64,000 nt of DNA from DASZBX01 sp035943635 (GTDB lineage: Bacteria; Actinomycetota; Actinomycetes; Streptomycetales; Catenulisporaceae): NCBI GenBank assembly GCA_035943635.1, contig DASZBX010000080.1, forward strand, positions 1 to 64,000, read 5' to 3'. This document shows positions 51,843-60,623 of this stretch, in pieces. Made by a program: the position numbers and the translations under genes. Position 1 is the first letter of the stretch. Each line of letters starts with the position of its first letter. Under the pieces are notes generated by a model. That model was given only the letters and a program-made list of their open reading frames with translations, was not told the DNA's origin and searched no databases.

Positions 51843-53180
51843 ATGCCTTTTCAAGCGCGGCAGCTCGAACCGGCCGGGTCAGCCCAAGCACGCCTGGGCG
51901 CGCAGCTGCGCAGGCTTCGCGACGATCGCAGCCTGAGCCAAGTGCGGCTGGGCGCGGCAATCAATTACTCTCCCGATCACATCCGGCGGGTGGAAGCGGC
52001 GGAGAGGTTCCCGACGCGGCCGTTCATCGACGCCTGCGACAGGGCTCTGGATGCTGGAGGCGCCTTGGTCCAGTTGTGGCCAGCTGCCGACCTGGAGCGG
52101 CGCCGTGCTGGCGGGCGACGGGGTTCGGTGGGTTCAGTGGCCGGACCGAGATTTGATCCGGGTAGGTCGAATTTCATGATTGAGCAGTGGGCGGCGCAGC
52201 GCTTGGCTGGTTCGTCTCCCAACGGTAGCCATAGCCAATTACGGGTGACCGGGGAGGAGGTGATGGTCGCACAGGACATGCTGGAGATGTTCCGCAGGCT
52301 CGACCATACTCATGGCGCGGGCCAGTTCGCCACTCACCTGACGGCCTATGTGGACACCGAAGTGGCGTCGCTCCTGGCGCGGCCGGTGGCCGACGGGACG
52401 GTCGCCGCCGGGCGGGGCCGCGTGGCCGCCGGTTTCTTCGAGCTCGCAGGATACCAAGCTGTGGATTCCGGGCGCCCCGGTTGGGCACAGACGTATTACG
52501 GCCGGGCCCTGGCCCTTACCGGCCAGGCCGCAGACCGCGGATACGGGGGTTACCTGGTCGCCGCGAACCTCGCCCACTTGGCCCTGCACTGCGGCCAGCC
52601 GACTATCGCCCTGAGCTGGGCGCAGACCGGCCTGGGCGGAGCCGGTACGGCAGCGAGCCCCGGCACGCGGGCTGCGATCACCGCGGTCGCAGCTCGGGCG
52701 TATGCCCGCCTGGGAGCAGAGCGGGAGACTACTGCGATGCTCACGCAGGCCGAAACATTGCTTGACGCGGCTGTACCTGCGGACGAGCCGTCGTGGATCG
52801 CGTACTTCAACCGAGGGTATCTGGCTGATGAGATGGCGCACTGCTTCCATGACCTGGGTCGGCCGCCAGCCGCGCGCCGGCAGGTCGCCGAGGCCCTCGA
52901 TGGTGTCGGGTCCACCCATGTGCGCCGCCTGGCGATTGACGCGGCGCTGCTCGCGTCGACGTGGTTGCGCTCCGGGGATCTGGAGCAGGCGTGTCTCGTC
53001 GGCCGTGACGCTGTCGGGTATGCGGCGCGTACGTCCTCTGGCCGGTGCATCGAGCGCGTGGCCCAGTTGGTGACTGACTTAGCTCCCTTCGCCAGCACGC
53101 GCGTTGTCGCGGAGTTCGAGGATTTCGTTGGAGCAGTGTTGCCCGCGGCAACCCGTTTGGTTAGTCCGTCGGCGGCGTGA
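51843..53180 (+). CDS. XRE-family regulator with TPR-like C-terminus
   Basis: This encodes 445 residues. The N-terminal Cro/C1-type helix-turn-helix covers about residues 17-72 (LGAQLRRLRDDRSLSQVRLGAAINYSPDHIRRVEAAERFPTRPFIDACDRALDAGG). The remaining 330 residues are helical repeats (AGFFELAGYQAVDSGRPGWAQTYYGRALALTG...AANLAHLALHCGQPTIALSWAQTGL). Such proteins are common actinomycete regulators and often control adjacent biosynthetic or signalling genes. An inverted repeat in its promoter recurs in the cluster's divergent promoter, so it is the best candidate cluster regulator. Its 3' end overlaps the convergent S9 peptidase gene by 20 bases. Confidence 0.85.
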   Translation: MPFQARQLEPAGSAQARLGAQLRRLRDDRSLSQVRLGAAINYSPDHIRRVEAAERFPTRPFIDACDRALDAGGALVQLWPAADLERRRAGGRRGSVGSVAGPRFDPGRSNFMIEQWAAQRLAGSSPNGSHSQLRVTGEEVMVAQDMLEMFRRLDHTHGAGQFATHLTAYVDTEVASLLARPVADGTVAAGRGRVAAGFFELAGYQAVDSGRPGWAQTYYGRALALTGQAADRGYGGYLVAANLAHLALHCGQPTIALSWAQTGLGGAGTAASPGTRAAITAVAARAYARLGAERETTAMLTQAETLLDAAVPADEPSWIAYFNRGYLADEMAHCFHDLGRPPAARRQVAEALDGVGSTHVRRLAIDAALLASTWLRSGDLEQACLVGRDAVGYAARTSSGRCIERVAQLVTDLAPFASTRVVAEFEDFVGAVLPAATRLVSPSAA

Positions 53181-54957
53181 ACCGGGCGTAGAAGTCGGCC
53201 TCGGCGGTCAGCGCGGCTTCCCGGCAGCGTGGGTCGGACAGGTAGTGGTCGGCGCCGTCGAGGAAGAGCACCTCGTGGTCGGCCTGGCGTGCATCGAGTC
53301 GAGCGGCCAGCGCCTGCGCATCCTGGAAGGGGGCGATGGCGTCGTCGGTACCGTGGATCAACAGCACGGGAATGCGGATGTCCTCGGCACGTACCGCGCC
53401 GGCCGGGCCGGCCAGGATCGCGGCGTGCGGGCGTTGGAAGCGCGGAGCCGTGGCGGTCCAGCGATGCGGATCGATGATGGCGGAGGCGGCGGTGGCCGCG
53501 GCGAACGGGCCGGTCAGGCAGGCGGCTTTAAGGGCGGTATAGCCGCCGGCGCTGGACCCGGAGATGAAGATGGCACCGGGCATAGCGAGCCCGTCGGCCA
53601 GCAGCTGCGTGGCGACGGCAGCGCAGTCGTGCGAATCGTACTGACCCCAGTGCTGGTGCAGGGACTGGCGAAACGCCCGGCCCTGACCAGTGCTGCCGCG
53701 GTAGGCGACGTCCGCGACAGCGTAGCCGCGGCTGGTGAAGAACTCCGCGGTCCAGTCCAACCGCATCGGCACATCATCGGTGGGACCCGGATGGGCTCGC
53801 ACCAGCACGGGCATCGGGCGCCGTCCGGTGTCCCGGGGAAGGCGGAGAAGGTAGCGGATGCCGTGCTGGCCGGTTGCCGTCTCGCGCACCTGCATCACGG
53901 AAGGTGAGGGTGCGGGCTCGGGGGTTCGCGTTTTCCCCAGTGCTGTGGTTGTGGCGAGCTGAGGCTCGGCGAGGTTGATCAGCTGCACGGACGGGGCGGC
54001 GTGCGGGGATGAACCGATCACGGCCAGGCGGTCGTGGGCGACGGCGAGGTACGGCTTGATCGAGGTCAGGTCCGTGAGAAGGTCAGTCGCCTGCCCGCCA
54101 GCGTCGACGATGACCAGACGGGTGCGGAAGGTGTCGTGGACGGTCAGAGCGATCTTGCCGTTTGGAAGGAATGCGAACGACCGATATCCACCCTCCCAGG
54201 GCGCCGGGGCGCAGTCGCGGTCGATGGCGAACACCCGGCGCGTACCGTCCGGATCCCAGCGGTAGAGGTTCCACCATCCGGTCTTGTCCGACAGGAAGTA
54301 CAGCCCGCCGTCCGGACCCCATTGCGGCTGGGTGACCGCCTCCTGGGCGCTTCCGGCGACCACTGACCCACCGCCCTGGTGATGCAGCGTGGTAAAGCTG
54401 GCCACGCGCACGGTGGACGAGTCCCACGGCATCCGGTCCGCATCCCACTGCACGTACGCCAACATCACGCCCTGCACAGTCGGCTCGCTGAGGAACCCGG
54501 CCGACTCGACCAGGACACGCACGTCACCATCCGGGGTGAGCTCGACGATCTGGTCACCGTCCGGGTGGGCTTCGCGCACTGCCAGCACCGTGTGCCCGAT
54601 CGCGTGCAGATCGCCGTAAACCAATCCGTCGCCGCCGGCTACCCGGCGGACCGTGCCGTCCGGGGTCAGCAAGCGCACCGAGCTGTCGTTGGCGTCCACT
54701 ACCCAGGTGCCGTGATCGGACACCGCGTAGGAGCCGCCGCCGTAGGCGTGCAACCAGCCGCCCAGCTCAAGGTCTGGCGGGGTGGCCGTGCTTGGTCGCC
54801 TGGTGCCATCCCACGTGAAAAGGCGCGTGGCCCCAGCCAGATCAGGATCGGATTGGAGCCACCACAGGCGGCCGGAGGCCGCCGTGAGTTCGTCGCAAGA
54901 GGTTTTGCGGCAAGCCACCCAACTGGCGTCGATCGGACCGGTCCGTGCCTGCGTCAT
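53161..54957 (-). CDS. S9-family prolyl oligopeptidase-like hydrolase
   Basis: This encodes 598 residues from ATG 54957 with a GAGGAG ribosome site. The N-terminal 350 residues form a beta-propeller (repeated W/D-rich blades such as QWGPDGGLYFLSDKTGWWNLYRWDPDG). The alpha/beta-hydrolase domain has the nucleophile in FISGSSAGGYTALKAA (Ser near 468), the acid in LLIHGTDDAIAPF (near 538) and His in DGADHYLSDP (near 571). There is no signal peptide, so it is probably cytosolic. It may trim a peptide or hydrolyse an acyl bond. The promoter is shared with site 3. Confidence 0.87.
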   Translation of the reverse strand: MTQARTGPIDASWVACRKTSCDELTAASGRLWWLQSDPDLAGATRLFTWDGTRRPSTATPPDLELGGWLHAYGGGSYAVSDHGTWVVDANDSSVRLLTPDGTVRRVAGGDGLVYGDLHAIGHTVLAVREAHPDGDQIVELTPDGDVRVLVESAGFLSEPTVQGVMLAYVQWDADRMPWDSSTVRVASFTTLHHQGGGSVVAGSAQEAVTQPQWGPDGGLYFLSDKTGWWNLYRWDPDGTRRVFAIDRDCAPAPWEGGYRSFAFLPNGKIALTVHDTFRTRLVIVDAGGQATDLLTDLTSIKPYLAVAHDRLAVIGSSPHAAPSVQLINLAEPQLATTTALGKTRTPEPAPSPSVMQVRETATGQHGIRYLLRLPRDTGRRPMPVLVRAHPGPTDDVPMRLDWTAEFFTSRGYAVADVAYRGSTGQGRAFRQSLHQHWGQYDSHDCAAVATQLLADGLAMPGAIFISGSSAGGYTALKAACLTGPFAAATAASAIIDPHRWTATAPRFQRPHAAILAGPAGAVRAEDIRIPVLLIHGTDDAIAPFQDAQALAARLDARQADHEVLFLDGADHYLSDPRCREAALTAEADFYARFTPPTD

Positions 54958-55118
54958 AGCTCCTCGTTCCGCGCTGGACTGACCGCCTTGATGTTGCTCA
55001 GCCTTGCAGGTTTCCGGGGACACCAGCAACCGGCCCGAGCGCGCCGGCACTGTCGATGATCCGGGGATCTGCTCGGCTCTCGCTAAGTGTGGCGGGGCTT
55101 CGGCGTATCTCGCGCGCA

Positions 55119-55141
55119 TGCGGACAGGCGGCCTGTCCGCA
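55119..55141. promoter_or_regulatory. operator candidate 3 in the 54958-55236 divergent gap
   Basis: TGCGGACA (55119-55126) and TGTCCGCA (55134-55141) flank a 7-base spacer. The symmetry extends further: GGC/GCC in the spacer and CAT/ATG outside. The site lies 95 bases before ATG 55237 and 161 bases before the S9 peptidase start. Confidence 0.75.
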
Positions 55142-55236
55142 TGGAAGTCATTGCTCTGCGGTGCCGTAGTGCGCCTGAATGGTGACCGTCAGTCCAACCC
55201 GAGTCGGTCAACGTACGTGGATGGGGGCAAGAAACG

Positions 55237-56190
55237 ATGGCGGGCGGTTTCATCTGGGACCCGGTCGGATCCGATGGTGCACTCTCGCGGGCGTGCCTGG
55301 ATGTGCAGGCCGGCAGGTTCAGTCGCGCGTCGGAGGTTCTCGCCGAGTGCACGCAGGATTTCGGGCTGCGGGCGCACCGTTCCGCGGTCCTGGCGTCCGC
55401 AGCAGCTGGCTCGGACGTGGTGGAGCGCTTCATGGCGGAGGAGGGGACGGTGGACGGGCTGCTGTGGTACGCGAGGGTCGCAGTGGTCCGGGCGCTGCGG
55501 GCGGCGGACGGCGGCGACGAGCGGGCACAGGATTTGACTGCGCTGGCCGCGCGGGCGTGTGTGGCCGCCGCGGACGCGGCCCCGGGGGATCCGACGCCGT
55601 GGACGGCAATGTTGGCTCTGGCCCGGCTCGGGCACAGCGCGGTGCCGGGCCCGGAGGGGGTGGATGCGAAGGGTCCGTGGGATCTGGCCGAGCAGGCGCA
55701 GCGGCGTGATCCGTGGAACCGGGAGGCGCATTTGCGGCTGCTGGCCTGTTTCTATCCGCGCCATGGCGGGTCGGGAGCAGCGATGTGGGAGGTGGCGGAC
55801 TGGGCCTCGCGCACCGCCCCGGAGAACAGCGCCGTGCGGCTGCTGCCGTTGTGGGCCTACGCCGAGCATTACCGTTCGCGGTCCGGGGCCCAGGCGGTGA
55901 ACGCCGACCGGCAGTGGTCCACGGAATTCGCCGAGTACCGGGCGATGAACCTGTATGACGGGTGGTTCCTGCCCACCCAGCGCTCCGCGTACTACCAGCA
56001 GTACGTGCCGGTGGCCGACTACTCTCTGCTGGCCCACGCGCTCTACGCGCACGGCCGGCGCCGACGGGAGGCCTCGGTGGTGCTCCACGCCATGGGCCCG
56101 TATGCGAGCTCGTACCCGTGGTCGCTGTTCGGCGATCCGGCGCAGCAGCTGGTCCGGGCCCGGGCCACGTGCGGACTGATTCCGCCCTAG
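55237..56190 (+). CDS. helical-repeat protein of unknown function
   Basis: This encodes 317 residues, almost entirely alpha-helical: RACLDVQAGRFSRASEVLAECTQDF, LTALAARACVAAADAAPGDPTPWTAMLALARLGH, AEQAQRRDPWNREAHLRLLACFYPRHGGSGAAMWEVADWASRTAP. This fits TPR/SEL1-like repeats. The C-terminal 80 residues (WFLPTQRSAYYQQYVPVADYSLLAHALYAHGRRRREA) are more specific. No enzyme motif. Its promoter carries the same inverted repeat as the cluster, so it may belong to that regulon. Confidence 0.7.
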   Translation: MAGGFIWDPVGSDGALSRACLDVQAGRFSRASEVLAECTQDFGLRAHRSAVLASAAAGSDVVERFMAEEGTVDGLLWYARVAVVRALRAADGGDERAQDLTALAARACVAAADAAPGDPTPWTAMLALARLGHSAVPGPEGVDAKGPWDLAEQAQRRDPWNREAHLRLLACFYPRHGGSGAAMWEVADWASRTAPENSAVRLLPLWAYAEHYRSRSGAQAVNADRQWSTEFAEYRAMNLYDGWFLPTQRSAYYQQYVPVADYSLLAHALYAHGRRRREASVVLHAMGPYASSYPWSLFGDPAQQLVRARATCGLIPP

Positions 56191-56323
56191 ACCGCGCGGT
56201 GGCGGCCGCAACCGGGCCCGTGCCGGGTCGCGGCCGGCCGCCGCCGCGCACGATACGCACCACCTGTTCCCTCAGCACAGTGACTACTCGCTGCTCGTTT
56301 TTCTTCTGTGGAGGTTTGCTTCG

Positions 56324-57874
56324 ATGGCGCACAATCTGGGCACGACAGAGCGATCCAGCCGGTCCGGCGGCGGCTCGGTTCTCGACGATGACGCGGAGCT
56401 TCGCCGCCTGGGCTACCCCCGGGTGCTCTCGCGCCGGATGAGTCCGTTCGCGAATTTCGGCGTCGCCTTCAGCGTGATATCGGTGCCGACCGGGTTGATG
56501 GTCCTGTACGGGTACAGCATGAACACCGGCGGCCCGATGGTGCTCTCCTGGGGCTGGCTGCTGGTCGGGCTGTCCAGCCTCCTGGTGGGCTTGGGGATGG
56601 CGGAGATCTGCTCGGCGTACCCGACTTGCGGGGCGCTCTACTTCTGGTCCGCGCGCCTGGCCAAGCGGCACCAGGGGGCGTGGGCGTGGCAGACCGGGAT
56701 CTTGAACCTGACCGGTCAGGTGGCGGTGACCGCGTCGGCGACCTACGGCACCGCGGTCTTCCTGGGCGGGTTCACCGCGCTGGCGTGGGGCTGGGTGCCC
56801 ACCACGCGTGAGACGTTCGGGTTGTTCATCGGCCTGCTGGTGGTCTGCGGGCTGCTGAACACGTTCAAGGTGGGCATCGTGGCGACCCTGACCAAGATCA
56901 GTGTGTGGTGGAACATCGGTGCGGTCGCCCTGATCTGCGGCGTGTTGGCGATCGTGCCCACACACCACGAGTCGGCGTCGTTCGTCTTCGGCCACTACGT
57001 GAACAACACAGGGTTCCACTGGCCGTTGTACGTCGGTGCGATCGGGCTGCTCACGGCGCAGTGGACGATCCTTGGGTTCGACGGGGCGGGACACATGGTC
57101 GAGGAGACCACGGGCGCGGCGATCTCGGCGCCGCGCGGCATCGTGCGCTCGATCATCGTGGCCATCGTCGCCGGGTACGCCCTGATCATGGCCGTCACTT
57201 TCGCGATCCAGCCGGGCCACTACACCGGGGAGGCCGGCGGCGGCATCGCGACGATCTTCCAGGACGCCCTGGCCAACACCACCTTGTCCGAGATACTGCT
57301 CGCCGCGATCCTCGGGGCCCAGTTCTTCTGCTGCATGTCCTCGGTCACCGCGAACTCCAGGATGATCTTCGCGTTCTGCGGGCGGGACTCGGCGATGCCG
57401 GGCGCGAGCCTGTGGCGCACGGTGCGCAAGGGCACGCACACCCCGGTGGCCGCGGTGTGGCTGGCCATCGCCCTGGCGTTCGTCCTGACCACCCCGGCCT
57501 ACTGGAACACCGTGGCGTTCGACGCCGTGGCCTCGGTCTCCACGATCGCCCTGTACCTGGCCTACGGCATCCCGGTGTTCCTGCGCCTGCGTCAGGGGGA
57601 GAACTTCGAGCCCGGCCCGTGGACCCTGGGCCGCTGGTCCAAGCCGGTCGGGATCCTGGCCACGGTGTGGGTGGTGGGGATCTCGATCGTGTTCGTGCTG
57701 CCGGAGACCGACCAGATCACCCGCGACTCGTTCAACTACGCCGGGGTCGTGCTGCTGGTCGTGTTGGCGGCCTCCACCCTGTGGTGGTTTTCCTCCGCCC
57801 GCCGCCGGTTCCGCGGCCCGGTCAACTACGGCACCGCGCAGGAGCTGGCGCAGTGGGAATCGGAACTGGCATGA
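56324..57874 (+). CDS. APC-family amino acid/amine permease
   Basis: This encodes 516 residues with about twelve hydrophobic helices. Helix 1 (FANFGVAFSVISVPTGLMVLYGYSMNTGGPMVLSWGWL) has the unwound G-rich substrate site of amino acid/choline transporters, and AEICSAYPTCGALYFWSARLA follows in the conserved first loop. The best match by pattern is the GABA/amino acid permease group. It should import an amino acid or amine by proton or sodium coupling. Its stop overlaps the following kinase-like gene in ATGA, suggesting that the imported compound is handled by the next proteins. Confidence 0.9.
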   Translation: MAHNLGTTERSSRSGGGSVLDDDAELRRLGYPRVLSRRMSPFANFGVAFSVISVPTGLMVLYGYSMNTGGPMVLSWGWLLVGLSSLLVGLGMAEICSAYPTCGALYFWSARLAKRHQGAWAWQTGILNLTGQVAVTASATYGTAVFLGGFTALAWGWVPTTRETFGLFIGLLVVCGLLNTFKVGIVATLTKISVWWNIGAVALICGVLAIVPTHHESASFVFGHYVNNTGFHWPLYVGAIGLLTAQWTILGFDGAGHMVEETTGAAISAPRGIVRSIIVAIVAGYALIMAVTFAIQPGHYTGEAGGGIATIFQDALANTTLSEILLAAILGAQFFCCMSSVTANSRMIFAFCGRDSAMPGASLWRTVRKGTHTPVAAVWLAIALAFVLTTPAYWNTVAFDAVASVSTIALYLAYGIPVFLRLRQGENFEPGPWTLGRWSKPVGILATVWVVGISIVFVLPETDQITRDSFNYAGVVLLVVLAASTLWWFSSARRRFRGPVNYGTAQELAQWESELA

Positions 57875-59403
57875 TGGCGACCGTCATGGCGATCGACCAG
57901 GACGGCGCCGGGGTCAAAGCCCTCATCGTCGGATCGACGGGCAAGCTCCTGGCGAAGGCAGGCACCCTGCTGCGCGTGCACCGGCCTGGCGAGGGTGTGG
58001 CCGAGGTGGATCCCGAGGACCTGTGGCACGGCGTCCTGGACGTGGCGGGCAAGGCGATGGCGCAGGCCGGGCGCCCCATCGACGCGGTGGCGGTGACCTG
58101 TGACGGGCAGAGCGTGCTGAGGCTGGACCGGGCGACCGGGCGGGCCCTGAGCGCGATCGTGCTCGGCCAGGACCGGCGCGCCGACGCGCTGCGCCCGGAC
58201 CTGCACGCGCACCGCGAGCAGATCGAGCACGTGACCGGGACGGGCCTGGATCCGTCTCGTAGCGCCTGGAGGATGGCGTGGCTGACCCGACACCACCCGG
58301 GCGAAGGGGTGGTGGCCACGGTCGACGCCTGGCTCGCCGTCAGACTGACCGGCCGGTTCGTCACGGACGCGGCCACCGCCGGCCGCAGCCAGCTGGCGGC
58401 CCTGGACACCGGGTGCTGGGACCCGGGCCTGGCCGGTGCCTTCGGCCTGGACAACGGTAACCTGCCGGAGATCGTGGCCTGCGACGAGATCATCGGGACC
58501 ACCGACGCGTTCGGCACCGGCCCGGTCCCTGTGGCCGCGCTCCTGAGTCGCCACGGCGCCGCGCTGCTGGCGCACCACTGCCTGGCCGTCGGTCAGGCGG
58601 CGTGCACGTACGGGTCCGGGGCGCTGCTCGCCGCTCAGATCGGGGACACGCCGGCGCGCTCGGGCGCCGGCCTAGACACCTCGATCGCCTGGCGCCTGGG
58701 CGGGGTCAGCGCCTATGCCGGCGAAGGGCAGCTGCCTGCGGCCGGTTCCGCACTGACGTGGCTGGTGCGCGCCGGGTTGCTGCACCGGGCGGCGGATCTG
58801 GACGACGCCGCCCTGCCCGATCCCGGGCTCTTGGTCGCGGTCCCCGCCCTGGCCGGGCTCGGCGCTCCGTGGCACCGGCCGGACGCCACCGGGCTGCTGG
58901 CCGGCTGGACCCAGGAGACCAGGCCCGCGCACCTGGTGTCCGCGGTGGTCTACGGCATCGCCGCAATGGTCGCGGAACTCGCGGACCTGGCCAGTTTCGA
59001 AGCCGCCGTGCCGCTGACCGAGCTGCGGGCCGGCGGAGCACTGTCCAGGACCGGGGCGCTGATGCAGGCCCAAGCCGACCTCCTGCAGATCCCGGTCACG
59101 GCCCGGCACGGCGCCCACGAGGCGGCGTTGGGGGCGGTGGCCGCAGCCCGCCTGGCCCTGGACGACACGCTCACCGTGCAGGACGCGCTCGTCGCCGGCC
59201 GCGGCGCCACGGTGTACCGCCCGCGCTGGAGTCCCACCCGGGCCGCACAGTACCGCAGCAGCTGGCGTGCAAGCCTGCACGGCGGTTTGGACACCGCACC
59301 AGATCCGCCGCCCGCAGGCGGACCGGCGTGTACCCCGGACCATGGTCGCGCTCATGCGACCGAGCCCCCCAGCGCGAACTCGACACCGCACACCGCGCCC
59401 TAA
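57871..59403 (+). CDS. glycerol-kinase-like FGGY protein lacking the catalytic Asp
   Basis: This encodes 510 residues from ATG 57871. The overall FGGY pattern is clear: AIDQDGAGVKALIVGSTGKLL at the N-terminus, TYGSGALLAAQIGD, TSIAWRLGGVSAYAGEGQLPAAGSALTWL and LRAGGALSRTGALMQAQADLLQIPVTA. However, the block that aligns with GDQQAAL in glycerol kinase reads SRHGAAL (226-232), so the catalytic Asp is missing, and the phosphate-binding DQGTTS is DQDGAG. It may be a pseudokinase or carry out a changed reaction. The C-terminal 60 residues are a Pro-rich tail. Coupled to the permease. Confidence 0.8.
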   Translation: MMATVMAIDQDGAGVKALIVGSTGKLLAKAGTLLRVHRPGEGVAEVDPEDLWHGVLDVAGKAMAQAGRPIDAVAVTCDGQSVLRLDRATGRALSAIVLGQDRRADALRPDLHAHREQIEHVTGTGLDPSRSAWRMAWLTRHHPGEGVVATVDAWLAVRLTGRFVTDAATAGRSQLAALDTGCWDPGLAGAFGLDNGNLPEIVACDEIIGTTDAFGTGPVPVAALLSRHGAALLAHHCLAVGQAACTYGSGALLAAQIGDTPARSGAGLDTSIAWRLGGVSAYAGEGQLPAAGSALTWLVRAGLLHRAADLDDAALPDPGLLVAVPALAGLGAPWHRPDATGLLAGWTQETRPAHLVSAVVYGIAAMVAELADLASFEAAVPLTELRAGGALSRTGALMQAQADLLQIPVTARHGAHEAALGAVAAARLALDDTLTVQDALVAGRGATVYRPRWSPTRAAQYRSSWRASLHGGLDTAPDPPPAGGPACTPDHGRAHATEPPSANSTPHTAP

Positions 59404-59413
59404 GGAGTCGGCG

Positions 59414-60283
59414 ATGCCGCACCTGAAACGAGCCCACCTCCATGCCGCGGCCGCCGTGTGCCCGGGATTTATTCCGCTCGACCTGTACCCCAACCCCGGG
59501 GGCATGGTCCTGATCACGGGAACCACCCCCGCTGGCCCGGCGCTGGCGAAATTCCCGGCCGACGAGAACGACGACCACGTCGTGCGGCTACGCCGGGAAA
59601 TCGCGGCCTACACCCTGCTCGCCGAGACCTGTGCCCCCGTCCCCGTTCCCCGTCTGCTCGGCGCGGACCCCGCCCTGGGGGTCCTGGTCCTGGAACGCAT
59701 AGACGGCAGAGCACTGGTCGAAGCGCGACGCGGGGACGCCCGCAGCGTCGAAGTGCAGATCGACGCGCTCCTGGCCGCGCTCGCGACGCTGGCCTCCTGG
59801 CACGGCCCGCGCGCCGGGCTCGGAGTAGAGAGCGACTACGTGCGGGACCTGACTGTCGCTGGAGGACTGGGGCTGGTGTCCGCGGGCGAGGCCCGGATCG
59901 TGGGAGCACTGCTGGAGGACGTCGGCGAGCACTCCTGCTATTCCCACGGCGCAGTCTGGGGGACGCACCTGCTAGTCCAGCCGGACGGCAGCCCTGTGCT
60001 GATCGGTTGGGGGCGCGCGGGGATGAGGCTGCCCGGGGCTGACTATGCCTCGGCCTGGTGCGCTTTGGCGGCCGTGCCCGCCGCGCGCGCGCGGATCGAG
60101 CAGGCCGTGGCCGCCTCTAGCCCGCAGATCCGCGCCGGGTTCGCTGCCGCCCGCTCCTTGGAGGTGGCGCGCATCATTCTCCAGGTGCTCCAGAAGCCGG
60201 CCGGGTCCGCGCGTGAAGCGGCGCTGGAGAACCTGTCGAAGGACGCGCGGGCCTCCCGACGAGATCTCTATGCCCTGGCATGA
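59414..60283 (+). CDS. APH-like pseudokinase
   Basis: This encodes 289 residues from ATG 59414 with AAGGAG upstream, ten bases after the FGGY gene. The fold follows aminoglycoside phosphotransferases (AKFPADENDDHVVRLRREIAAYTLLAETCAPVPVPRLLGADPALGVLVLERIDGRAL). But the Brenner motif reads YSHGAVWGTHLLV, with the catalytic Asp replaced by Ala 180 and the Asn by His 185. The metal-binding DWG is GWG (near 198). All three catalytic positions are lost, so phosphotransfer is unlikely; a binding or regulatory role is inferred. Confidence 0.78.
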   Translation: MPHLKRAHLHAAAAVCPGFIPLDLYPNPGGMVLITGTTPAGPALAKFPADENDDHVVRLRREIAAYTLLAETCAPVPVPRLLGADPALGVLVLERIDGRALVEARRGDARSVEVQIDALLAALATLASWHGPRAGLGVESDYVRDLTVAGGLGLVSAGEARIVGALLEDVGEHSCYSHGAVWGTHLLVQPDGSPVLIGWGRAGMRLPGADYASAWCALAAVPAARARIEQAVAASSPQIRAGFAAARSLEVARIILQVLQKPAGSAREAALENLSKDARASRRDLYALA

Positions 60284-60349
60284 CCGCACGCCCGACGGCG
60301 CCCTGTTGCCGACCACGATTAGGCGACGGCACCTCGGGATCGCCACAGC

Positions 60350-60608
60350 GCGACGGAAGGAGGAATCAGCCTCTGCCAACCTGCTCGCCCGCCGATCGCC
60401 AGCATCGACGAGCCGCACTGGCACTGGGGCACTGCGGCCGTTGAGTGGCTAGGACCGGCACCGGTACGTGCCAATCACCGATGCTGCCCGACGTGCCTGG
60501 CTCGATCCCGCAGCCGCAGCACACGGATACCAGTGGCTGCGCGTTGCACCGCCCACCACCGGCGGCCGCTTCCCGCCTGTCACCGACCCGTTCCGCCGAC
60601 CGCCTTGA
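60350..60608 (+). pseudogene. possible frameshifted small gene
   Basis: Within the 340-base gap 60284-60623, one frame reads ASIDEPHWHWGTAAVEWLGPAP after a strong GGAAGGAGGA site but has no canonical start. A second frame continues with DRHRYVPITDAARRAWLDPAAAAHGYQWLRVAPP and ends at TGA 60606-60608. Each half has G/C-rich third positions only in its own frame. A gene broken by a frameshift near 60450 explains this. A 47-codon gene from the GTG within the second frame is the alternative. Confidence 0.35.
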
Positions 60609-60623
60609 GGAAGGAGTGCCACT

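Noticed and set aside
55430..57439. A 669-codon minus-strand frame
   Set aside because: It is antisense to the helical-repeat and permease genes, with a repetitive Arg/His/Pro composition and no domain.
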